A stretch of DNA of 33,869 bases, taken from positions 126,206 to 160,074 of the forward strand of contig NZ_LNCU01000084.1 of NCBI RefSeq assembly GCF_001542415.1, given 5' to 3'. The notes beneath the pieces were generated by a model that had not been told where the DNA came from, searched no databases, and saw only the letters and a list, made by a program, of their open reading frames with translations. How positions within the stretch are numbered: position 1 is the stretch's first letter; the number at the start of each line of letters is the position of its first letter. Shown here one piece after another: positions 1-7,044 of this stretch. The DNA is from Bradyrhizobium macuxiense. Lineage in GTDB: Bacteria > Pseudomonadota > Alphaproteobacteria > Rhizobiales > Xanthobacteraceae. Position numbers and translations under genes: made by a program.

Positions 1-2292
1 GAGCCACTGGCTGCCGACGACATTGACGTCGGCACCGACTTTCCACGCATCGGTGACGAAATACTCGACACCGGCCTTGAAGCGGTGCGCGGGGATGCCC
101 GGGATCTGGTCGCCCGGCCTGACATTGACATATTGCAGGTCGCTGTTGCCCGGATCGCTCACGGCATTCGGATTGTTCGGAGAGAACAGCGTGATCGCGC
201 TCCGGTAGGTCGCGTCGACATAGGTGTAGTTGGCGTAGGCGTTCCAGCGATCGAAGCGATAGTCGAGCTTGGCCTCGATGCCCTGCCGCAAGGTCTGCCC
301 GGCATTCTGGAAGAAGCCGCGATTGTTCACGCCGAGCGGGCTTGCCACCTGGATGATGTCGTCGTCGGACAGGGTATGGAAGACACCGAGTCCCCAGGTC
401 AACATGCCGGTCCCGGCATCGCGGCCCCAGCCGCCGCGAAAGCCTGCCTCGACGGTATGCGACACCACCTGCTTGAGCGGAGGATCGGCGACCAGGAAGC
501 TGTCGAGCATGCAGGGATGATTGGGATCGGAGCAGCCAAGCTCGAGCGGCGTCGGCGCGCGGTTGGCCTCCGAATAGCCGGCATAGGCAGTGAGGTTCGG
601 GGTGATCTTGTAGGTGCCGCCGATCACCGGGTTGAAGCGCTGGAAGCGTTTGCTGCTGTTGAGCAGCGGGTTCGTCCCGGTCTGGTCCTCGAGGTCGATC
701 TGCGCGAGATTGAAGCGTCCGCCTGCCGTCACCGAGAACCTGTTCGTGACATCGAACGTATCTGTGAGGTAGAGGCCGGTATAGGTATTGGTGGCGTGCA
801 GATCGACCGGGCTCAGTCCGGCGTCAGGCTGGTTGATGAAGATGCCGGTGCCGGTCACGAACAGGTTCTGATCGACGGTGCCGAGCTCGCTGGTCGCGTT
901 GAACTTGGTGAAGCCGTGGTCGACGCTGACGCCCATCACGACGTGGTTCTCATACCCGAACAGCCTGTCCGTATTGGTCAGCTGCGCGGTGCCGCCGAAG
1001 GTGTTGGTGGCAACCCGGTTGCGGTCGATTTCGCCGAGGAAGACAGTGCCGAGCGTGTTCGGTACCGGCGGGCCGCCGACCGGACCGTAGATCGGATCGT
1101 TGTCGTTGGCTCCGTCGATGCACAGGTTGCGTCCGCGGTTGCATCCCTCCACCTCGGTGCCGTTGCCGTCGATATGCGACTGCCAGAAGCCGCGGTAGTA
1201 GGCGTTACCCTGGAACGACCATGTGTCGGAAAAATTGTGGTTCAAGGTCGCGTTGAGGAAGGCGAGCTGAAGATGCGTCGACTGCGGCCAGGTGTAGACG
1301 CTCGACCAGCGCTGATTGAGCAACTGGATCGGCGTTGCCGCGACATTGCCGAGGACGTTGTCGGCGCCGGTGAAGTTGACGTGCAACTCGGTATCATCGT
1401 TGCGCGTGCCGACATCGACATATATGCGGTTCACATGCGATGAATTCGCAAAGTCGCGCCAACCGCCATCGTAGGCGGATTCGAATGCCGCGTAGGCCGA
1501 CACGTTGTCCTGCTGGCCGCCGGCCTGCACGCTGCCCTGCACGCGGCCGTAGGAGCCGCCGAACGCCTCGCCCTCGACACCTTGATAGGTGAAGCCGTTC
1601 TTCATCTGGATGCCGAGCGCGCCGCCGATTGCGTTGAGGCCGAACACGGGATTGCTGGGAAACAGCGAAACCCGGTCGATGGCCTTTTCCGGAATGAAGT
1701 CCCAGTTGACCACGTCACCCCAGGATTCGTTGATGCGCACGCCGTTCTGATAGACCGCGATGCCCTGCGGCGTGCCCTGAACCGGCGAGGCGACGAAGCC
1801 GCGGTAGTCGAGGTTGCGCTGGAACGGATTGCCCGTGTCGTCGCCGAGCGTGACGCCGGGCAGCTTGCGATTCACCGAGTCGAGGAAACTCGTCGAATAG
1901 TTGTGGCTGAAGTCCGTCGAGGTCAGCACCTCGGTGTTGGACGGCACCTTGTCACGATCGATCAGGCTTGCGTCGCGATCGGAAGTCCTCGGGATGGCTA
2001 TGCCTCCCGCCGGCGCTGCCGCTGTTTCAGCCGGCGCATTGCGTACTCGGGCAGTTCGCGATCGCTGCGTCACCGGCCGAGTGGCCGGCTTCGGGCTGCG
2101 CGTGCCGGCAAGCGGTGCCGGCGCAATCACGGTTACCGGCGGCAGCTCGGTCCGCACGGGCGCATCTGTTGTCTGAGCATGCACGCCCGTCGACAGCGCC
2201 ATGGCTCCGATCGCGACCCACATCGCCGCGCCGCTCGCGTGGACAATAGAGGATCGATATTGCCTCGCCCCAGGCAACATATGACCAGCCAT
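1..2292 (-). CDS. TonB-dependent outer-membrane receptor, C-terminus cut by window edge
   Basis: The minus-strand frame is open for 764 codons from the ATG at 2292 to base 1 with no stop, so the last part of the barrel lies outside the window. Residues 1-39 form a signal peptide (hydrophobic WVAIGAMAL, cleavage likely after VHA). A TonB-box-like LPPVTV sits at about 50-55, followed by a Pro/Arg/Thr-rich linker to about residue 105. The plug domain follows (LDSVNRKLPGVTLGD, then GIAVYQNGVRINE and NAIGGALGIQMKNGF), and then a 22-stranded-type barrel. Two extracellular-loop cysteine pairs (GCNRGRNLC and LGCSDPNHPC, the latter followed by ADPPLKQVV) recur in this receptor subgroup as I remember it. 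The receptor would import a ligand across the outer membrane using TonB energy. The ligand cannot be read from sequence. It lies downstream of aromatic-acid genes on the same strand, so an aromatic or metal-aromatic ligand is possible. AGGGTGGGG before the ATG is a plausible ribosome site. Confidence 0.9.
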   Translation of the reverse strand, partial: MAGHMLPGARQYRSSIVHASGAAMWVAIGAMALSTGVHAQTTDAPVRTELPPVTVIAPAPLAGTRSPKPATRPVTQRSRTARVRNAPAETAAAPAGGIAIPRTSDRDASLIDRDKVPSNTEVLTSTDFSHNYSTSFLDSVNRKLPGVTLGDDTGNPFQRNLDYRGFVASPVQGTPQGIAVYQNGVRINESWGDVVNWDFIPEKAIDRVSLFPSNPVFGLNAIGGALGIQMKNGFTYQGVEGEAFGGSYGRVQGSVQAGGQQDNVSAYAAFESAYDGGWRDFANSSHVNRIYVDVGTRNDDTELHVNFTGADNVLGNVAATPIQLLNQRWSSVYTWPQSTHLQLAFLNATLNHNFSDTWSFQGNAYYRGFWQSHIDGNGTEVEGCNRGRNLCIDGANDNDPIYGPVGGPPVPNTLGTVFLGEIDRNRVATNTFGGTAQLTNTDRLFGYENHVVMGVSVDHGFTKFNATSELGTVDQNLFVTGTGIFINQPDAGLSPVDLHATNTYTGLYLTDTFDVTNRFSVTAGGRFNLAQIDLEDQTGTNPLLNSSKRFQRFNPVIGGTYKITPNLTAYAGYSEANRAPTPLELGCSDPNHPCMLDSFLVADPPLKQVVSHTVEAGFRGGWGRDAGTGMLTWGLGVFHTLSDDDIIQVASPLGVNNRGFFQNAGQTLRQGIEAKLDYRFDRWNAYANYTYVDATYRSAITLFSPNNPNAVSDPGNSDLQYVNVRPGDQIPGIPAHRFKAGVEYFVTDAWKVGADVNVVGSQWL

Positions 2293-2558
2293 GACGCCCC
2301 ACCCTGTACGTGCGGTTCGTCATTGTCCCAACGAACCTTGGCTTCGAGACTGGTGGGGTAGGGCTCGTTTGGCAAACAGGAATCCTCCGCGAGGCTCGGG
2401 ATTCTTTTCGGGATGTCATCAGGATATATTCCCGAAACGCGCCATGATGTCGCATGCTCGCCGCGCGCCCCGACATCAGTTCCGCCGACAGTCGCGATCC
2501 AGCCGACCGGCGCGGGGCGCGCCAGGCTGCCGAGACTCGCGCCCCGCCGAATATTCGA
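2293..2558. other. Intergenic region upstream of the TonB receptor
   Basis: This is 266 bases between the aldolase stop and the receptor start. It holds one clear dyad (2406-2437, listed separately) and no convincing gene. I looked for a cobalamin-type leader and did not find its conserved boxes. Overlapping minus-strand frames here are arginine-rich shadows. Confidence 0.5.
2406..2437. promoter_or_regulatory. Dyad TTTCGGGA-N16-TCCCGAAA, candidate operator
   Basis: These are perfect 8-base inverted arms (2406-2413 and 2430-2437) around an AT-rich 16-base spacer, about 115 bases upstream of the TonB-receptor start. The spacing suits a dimeric regulator binding two faces of DNA rather than a terminator, since no T-run follows. 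Which protein binds it is unknown. Confidence 0.4.
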
Positions 2559-3233
2559 TCAGTCCTTGTATTCGCAGCCGAGCCGTTGCAGCGCCTCGTC
2601 GACCCAGCGGCGGTCGCTGGTGCCGGTCAGGATCTGCTGGATGGCTTTCTCTTCGCTCGCCTTCTTGGCCTCGGTCTGCTTGCAGATGTCGGTGGCCTGG
2701 TCGTACGGCACGCAGAGCACGCCGTCATCGTCGGCCACGATGAGGTCGCCGGGTTCGACGATCATGCCGTCGATCGAGATGGCGCAATTGATCTCGCCGG
2801 GGCCGTCCTTGTACGGGCCGCGATGAGCAACGCCTGCGGCGAATACCGGGAACGATCCGGCGCGGATGGCACCTGCATCGCGGATCGAGCCGTCGATCAC
2901 GAAGCCCGCGACGCCCTTCTTCTCGGCCAGCGTCGACATGATTTCGCCGATGATGGCGTTGACCAGCACGCCGCCGGCATCGACGACGATCACGTCGCCC
3001 GGCTGGGCCAGGTCGATGGCCTTGTGGACCATCAGATTGTCGCCCGGCCTGGTCTTGACGGTCAGCGCCGGGCCGCCGAGCCAGCCGCCGGCATGCATCG
3101 GACGCAGCCGGTTGGTGCCTGCGATCCGCGACATGACATCGCTGATATTGGCGACAGGCAGGGTGCGGTATCGCGCGACTAGGTCAGGCGCGACCTTTCG
3201 TTTCGCCTTGTGAATTGCAAATCCTATGGCCAT
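2559..3233 (-). CDS. ligK: RraA-fold aldolase, probable 4-carboxy-4-hydroxy-2-oxoadipate aldolase
   Basis: This 224-residue protein belongs to the RraA / HMG-CHA aldolase family (usual length about 220-230). The pyruvate-binding and Mg2+-binding region is visible: GGVLVNAIIGEIM at about 88-99 and DGSIRD at 114-119, whose Arg118-Asp119 pair matches the catalytic Arg-Asp of class II HMG/CHA aldolases. The likely reaction is 4-carboxy-4-hydroxy-2-oxoadipate to pyruvate plus oxaloacetate, and possibly oxaloacetate decarboxylation. The fold alone does not settle the role, because RraA proteins have also been named RNase E regulators. The assignment rests mainly on the neighbour ligJ, whose product is this enzyme's substrate. 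It begins 33 bases after the ligJ stop with CGGAG upstream of the ATG, and reads as the last gene of the transporter-ligJ-ligK unit. Confidence 0.8.
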   Translation of the reverse strand: MAIGFAIHKAKRKVAPDLVARYRTLPVANISDVMSRIAGTNRLRPMHAGGWLGGPALTVKTRPGDNLMVHKAIDLAQPGDVIVVDAGGVLVNAIIGEIMSTLAEKKGVAGFVIDGSIRDAGAIRAGSFPVFAAGVAHRGPYKDGPGEINCAISIDGMIVEPGDLIVADDDGVLCVPYDQATDICKQTEAKKASEEKAIQQILTGTSDRRWVDEALQRLGCEYKD

Positions 3234-3266
3234 CAGTTTTCTCCGGTTGTTCTTTTGCGCGAACGC

Positions 3267-4292
3267 TCAATGCGCGCGGCGGTCGAGATGGGCGTTGAGG
3301 CGAGGGTAGACGCGGCGCGCGTTGCCGTCGAAGATCTTGCCCTTGTCTTCCGCGCTCAGGGGCAGCGCGTCAATATAGCGGCGGGTGTCGTCGAAATGGT
3401 GCCCGGTTTCCGGATCGATGCCGCGGACCGCGCCGACCATTTCCGAGGCAAACAGGATGTTCTCGACCGGAATCACCCTGGTCAACAACTCGATGCCGGG
3501 GAGGTGGTAGACGCAGGTGTCGAAGTACACGTTCTTCAGCAGATGCTCCGACAGCGGCGGCAGCTTCATGTCTTGCGCCAGGCCTCGGTAGCGGCCCCAG
3601 TGGTAGGGCACCGCGCCGCCGCCATGCGGGATGATGAATCGGAGTGTCGGGAAGCGCTTGAACAGGTCCGAGGTCAGGAATTGCATGAAGGCGGTGGTGT
3701 CGCCGTTGATGTAGTGCGCGCCGGTGCCATGGAAGCAGGGGTTGCAGGACGAAGAGACATGGACCATCGCCGGCACGTCGAGCTCGACCATCTTCTCATA
3801 CAGCGGAAACCACCATTCATCGGTCAGCGGCGGATCGCACCAGTAGCCGCCGGCCGGATCCGGATTGAGGTTGCAGCCGACGAAGCCGAGCTGATTGACG
3901 CAGCGCTCGAGCTCCGCGATGCAGTTCGCAGGCCTCACGCCGGGGCTCTGCGGAAGCTGGCAGACCGGGACGAAATTGTTCGGAAATAGCGTGCACACCC
4001 GGTGCACCATGTCGTTGCAGATTGTCGTCCATTCGACGCTGGTGGCTTCCCTGCCGACATGATGCGCCATGCCGGCGGCGCGCGGCGAGAAGATGGTGAC
4101 GTCGGTGCCACGCTCCTTCTGCAGGCGAAGCTGCGCGCCCTCGACGCTGTCGCGGATCTCGTCGTCGGTGATGCCGAGATTGGTGGTGAGCGGGCGGCGC
4201 GACTTGTCGGCGAGGCCGGCGAGCTGCTTGTCGCGAAAGACGTGCAGCTTGGGCGGCTCGGTGGTGTAGTGGCCGTGACAATCGATGATCAT
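3267..4292 (-). CDS. ligJ: 4-oxalomesaconate hydratase (amidohydrolase family)
   Basis: This 341-residue amidohydrolase-superfamily enzyme closely resembles Sphingobium LigJ as I remember it. Shared stretches include IIDCHGHYTT at the N-terminus, LNPDPAGG, PHGGGAVPYHWGR, FASEMVGAVRGID and GNARRVYPRL at the end. Candidate metal and catalytic residues fall where expected: His6, His8, His178, His223 and Glu284. The reaction is hydration of 4-oxalomesaconate to 4-carboxy-4-hydroxy-2-oxoadipate in gallate and protocatechuate 4,5-cleavage catabolism. I chose the ATG at 4292 over an in-frame start nine codons upstream because AAGGAG lies ten bases before it and the protein then begins at the conserved IIDCHGHY. 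It starts 16 bases after the transporter stop and precedes the aldolase gene. A related decarboxylase of the ACMSD group is the main alternative and fits the motifs less well. Confidence 0.88.
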   Translation of the reverse strand: MIIDCHGHYTTEPPKLHVFRDKQLAGLADKSRRPLTTNLGITDDEIRDSVEGAQLRLQKERGTDVTIFSPRAAGMAHHVGREATSVEWTTICNDMVHRVCTLFPNNFVPVCQLPQSPGVRPANCIAELERCVNQLGFVGCNLNPDPAGGYWCDPPLTDEWWFPLYEKMVELDVPAMVHVSSSCNPCFHGTGAHYINGDTTAFMQFLTSDLFKRFPTLRFIIPHGGGAVPYHWGRYRGLAQDMKLPPLSEHLLKNVYFDTCVYHLPGIELLTRVIPVENILFASEMVGAVRGIDPETGHHFDDTRRYIDALPLSAEDKGKIFDGNARRVYPRLNAHLDRRAH

Positions 4293-4308
4293 GGTGTTGC
4301 TTTCTCCT

Positions 4309-5637
4309 TCAGTGCGCAACGGAGGACGGGATAGCCCCTGTCAGTTCCGGCTCGCGGGGTTTGACGCGCATGGCGGCGGCGATTGCAGCTGCGATGAACA
4401 GGAAGCCGGCGATCCCGACCAGCGCCCATGAGAAGCTGCCGGTGGAGTCCTTGATCAGGCCGATGCACCAGGGGCCGATCAGGCCGCCGAATTGCGCCAG
4501 CGTATTGACCAGCGCGATCGAGGCGGCACCGGCGGCGCCCGTGAGCAGCGAAGCGTTGATGCTCCAGAACAGCGGATTGCCCGCGTTCAGGCTGAAGCCG
4601 ACGACGCAGAGGAAGACGAAGGCAAGCACCGGGCTCTGGACATAGGCGCTGCCGAGCATCGCGACGGCCGCGAGCAGGTAGACGCCGGCGAGATGAAATT
4701 TGCGGTCGCCGGTCTTGTCCGAGCTGCGGCTCACCACGATGGTGCCGACGACGCCGAGCAGCGGCGGGATCGCCGAGAGGAAACCGACCTCGATATTGCT
4801 GAGGTTACCCATGCCCTTGATGATCTGCGGCAACCACAGCAGCAAGCCGTAGATGCCGACCAGCGCGCAGCCGAACAGCGTCGCGAGCAGCCAGACCCTG
4901 ATGTCGAGGACGCAGTCGATCAACCTGTGCTGTCCCTGTTGCGCGATCTCCGCCCGCTCGGCGGCAAGCTCACCTTCCAGCCAGTCGGCCTGCTCGCGGG
5001 TGAGCCAGGTCGCCTTGGCCGGACGGTCGGTCAGATAATAGAGGGTGAAGAGGCCGAGCAGAATGGTCGGTACGCCCTCGGCGATGAACATCCATTGCCA
5101 GCCATGCAGGCCGGCCGCGCCGTCGAACCAGGTCATGACGCTGGTCGAGATCGGCCCGCCCAGCACCGCCGAGAACGAGCCTGCGATGATGTAGCCGGCA
5201 ACCGCACGGGCGCGATAGCGCGCCGGAAACCAGTAGGTCAGATAGAGCACCACGCCCGGCATGAAGCCGGCCTCGGCTACGCCGAGACCGAACCGCATGA
5301 CGTAGAGGCTGAGTGGATTCCAGACGAAGGCGGTCAGCGTTGCGACGAGGCCCCAGGTGATCAGGATCCGCGCGAGCCAAATCCGGGCGCCGAGCCAGTG
5401 CAGCATCAGATTGCTGGGCACCTCGAGCACCATGTAGCCGAGGAAGAAGATGCTGGCCGCGAAGCCGAAGATTGCGGGGCTCAGGCCGAGGTCCTTGTTC
5501 ATGGTCAGCCCGGCGTAGCCGAGATTGATGCGGTCGAGATAGTTGAAGAACATCATCGCGAACAGGATCGGGATCAGCCGCCAGTACACGCGGCGGATGG
5601 TTTGGTTCTCCAGTTCACTTGCAGGCGCGTCGGCCAT
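4309..5637 (-). CDS. MFS transporter, anion:cation symporter family, probable aromatic-acid uptake
   Basis: This is a 442-residue inner-membrane protein with about twelve hydrophobic segments. NYLDRINLGYA in helix 1 and the following loop carries the Asp-Arg typical of the anion:cation symporter family (relatives of phthalate, tartrate, 4-hydroxyphenylacetate and hexuronate carriers). A long hydrophilic central loop separates the two six-helix halves at about residues 205-245. The ATG at 5637 is preferred because GGGAGG precedes it by six bases; an upstream extension of 38 residues is Arg/His-rich and unlike the family. It is the first gene of the unit with ligJ and ligK and diverges from a LysR regulator. 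By context it probably imports the aromatic acid, or an open-chain acid derived from it, that feeds the LigJ/LigK steps. Substrate is inference. Confidence 0.85.
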   Translation of the reverse strand: MADAPASELENQTIRRVYWRLIPILFAMMFFNYLDRINLGYAGLTMNKDLGLSPAIFGFAASIFFLGYMVLEVPSNLMLHWLGARIWLARILITWGLVATLTAFVWNPLSLYVMRFGLGVAEAGFMPGVVLYLTYWFPARYRARAVAGYIIAGSFSAVLGGPISTSVMTWFDGAAGLHGWQWMFIAEGVPTILLGLFTLYYLTDRPAKATWLTREQADWLEGELAAERAEIAQQGQHRLIDCVLDIRVWLLATLFGCALVGIYGLLLWLPQIIKGMGNLSNIEVGFLSAIPPLLGVVGTIVVSRSSDKTGDRKFHLAGVYLLAAVAMLGSAYVQSPVLAFVFLCVVGFSLNAGNPLFWSINASLLTGAAGAASIALVNTLAQFGGLIGPWCIGLIKDSTGSFSWALVGIAGFLFIAAAIAAAMRVKPREPELTGAIPSSVAH

Positions 5638-5891
5638 TGATGTCCTCCCTTTGTTGTTGTGATGGCGCCGGTGACGGGAGCATGGAGCTTTGGGGAGATC
5701 GCCAATCGGCCGCCGCGAGATCGCATCGGCGATGCGCTGCGCGCGCCGCATGCCTGATCAGGACGCAAATCTGCGTGTCTCCCCTTCGTGTTCCCCTTGG
5801 AGCCCCCGCATTTTCGGGCCAAGATCGGGAAACGGTCGCGTGGGGTCAAATACCTTGTTGACCTCTCACTTATAGGGAATCGGAATAAGCG
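5638..5891. promoter_or_regulatory. Divergent promoter region with GGTCAA-N8-TTGACC dyad
   Basis: These 254 bases separate the leftward catabolic unit from the rightward LysR gene. At 5844-5863 there is a perfect inverted repeat, GGTCAA (5844-5849) and TTGACC (5858-5863) around an 8-base spacer, 28 bases before the LysR start. LysR regulators usually bind dyads in such divergent gaps and repress their own gene, so this is the best candidate operator. I could not pick out convincing -35/-10 pairs. Confidence 0.45.
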
Positions 5892-6830
5892 ATGGATTAC
5901 CGGCAGCTTCGCTACTTCATCGCGGTGGCCGAAGAGCTTTCCTTCAGCCGCGCCGCAAAACGCCTGCATGTCAGCCAGCCGCCGTTGAGCACCCAGATCA
6001 AGGCGATGGAGGACGAACTCGGGACGCAACTGCTGGCGCGGACGCGCCGCGCGGTGGCATTGACCCAGGCGGGCCAATTGCTGCTCGAGCATGCGCGGCG
6101 TGCCGTCGGTGAGCTCGACCTGGCGTCGGAGACCGTACGTCGCGCGGCGCGCGGCGAAGCTGGCGTGGTTCGCGTCGGCTTCATCGGCTCGGTCCCGATG
6201 CTCGACATGTTCGCCGATCTGTTCCGCAGCTTTCGCTCCAGCTATCCGCGGGTCAAGATCGAGCTGCGGAACATGTCGACCGCCAAGCAGCTGCAGGCGA
6301 TCGCCGATGCCGAGCTCGATGTCGCGATCATGCGGCCGCCGCTGGATTTCAGGCCGCGAGCCGATCTGCAGGTCCATGTCGTCTGGCGCGACCTGCTGAT
6401 GGCCTTCCTGCCGCTGGATCATCCGCTGGCCCGCGTTCAGGGCCGACTGAAGGTCGCCGATCTCGCCGAGCATGAGTTCGTCGGAATGGCGGATAGCGGC
6501 TGCGGCGTTTGCGACCAGTCCGCGATGCTGTGCCGTCGTGCGGGCTTTGCGCCGCGCGTGGCGCAGGAGGCGCATGAACTGCGCACTGTGCTGAGCCTGG
6601 TTGCTGCGGGAATCGGGCTCTCGATTCTGCCGTCCTGCTATCAGGACGCAGGCGTCGCCAACGTCGTCGCACGGCCGCTCGATACGCCTGATGCCGAGAG
6701 CCGCATGCTGGTCGCAATGCGCACGAGCAATGCCTCGCTGTTGCCGCGGCGTTTCATCGAATGCGCGCTGCAGGCGTCGGCGCGGAGCGCGCCGCTGCGT
6801 TCTGCCGGTGTCGCTCCTGTCGCCGGGTGA
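5892..6830 (+). CDS. LysR-family transcriptional regulator, divergent from the ligJ/ligK unit
   Basis: This 312-residue protein has the standard LysR layout. The N-terminal winged helix-turn-helix spans about 1-60 (FSRAAKRLHVSQPPLSTQIKAMEDELG), followed by a linker helix and a periplasmic-binding-like effector domain from about 90 to 300 (VRVGFIGSVPMLDMF; AELDVAIMRPP). The helix-turn-helix is of the BenM/CatR/CbnR type, a group often tied to aromatic-acid catabolism. The divergent position suggests it activates the transporter-ligJ-ligK unit in response to an intermediate such as oxalomesaconate or the aromatic acid itself. The ribosome site before the ATG at 5892 is weak (GGAATAA), which is common for low-level regulators. 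Confidence 0.9.
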   Translation: MDYRQLRYFIAVAEELSFSRAAKRLHVSQPPLSTQIKAMEDELGTQLLARTRRAVALTQAGQLLLEHARRAVGELDLASETVRRAARGEAGVVRVGFIGSVPMLDMFADLFRSFRSSYPRVKIELRNMSTAKQLQAIADAELDVAIMRPPLDFRPRADLQVHVVWRDLLMAFLPLDHPLARVQGRLKVADLAEHEFVGMADSGCGVCDQSAMLCRRAGFAPRVAQEAHELRTVLSLVAAGIGLSILPSCYQDAGVANVVARPLDTPDAESRMLVAMRTSNASLLPRRFIECALQASARSAPLRSAGVAPVAG

Positions 6831-7044
6831 TCGGCCGGCATCAAGCGACGCTTCGAAAGCGCGCCGTCACATCACGTGTGGAACATTCCGAACCACGCGC
6901 GGAACTGCTGTGGTGTGCTGTTTTCGCTTAACCAAAGGTAAATCGGGCGAGTTCCAGGCGCTTGCCCTAGATTATCCATGATACGTCTATCAACTTCGCG
7001 TGTGGTGCCTGTTGAACCCGGAGACAGGAGATCGCCGCGCCTGA
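6831..7044. other. Intergenic region before tamA
   Basis: These 214 bases between the LysR stop and the tamA start must hold the tamAB promoter. I see no clear terminator. A CTTGCC hexamer at about 6961 followed by AT-rich sequence could be a -35 region, but no matching -10 is convincing. GGAAC occurs twice without a correctly spaced CGTT, so an EcfG promoter is not supported here. Confidence 0.35.

Noticed and set aside
85..1443. Long plus-strand frame of 452 codons opposite the TonB receptor
   Set aside because: Composition is Val/Arg/Ala/Asp-rich with no family motif. The opposite strand reads as a clear TonB receptor, and GC-rich third positions routinely create such antisense frames.
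2293..2558. Possible cobalamin riboswitch ahead of the TonB receptor
   Set aside because: The conserved B12-box sequence and supporting stems could not be found.
6885..6930. GGAAC motifs before tamA as an EcfG promoter
   Set aside because: No CGTT occurs at 16-17 bases from either GGAAC.
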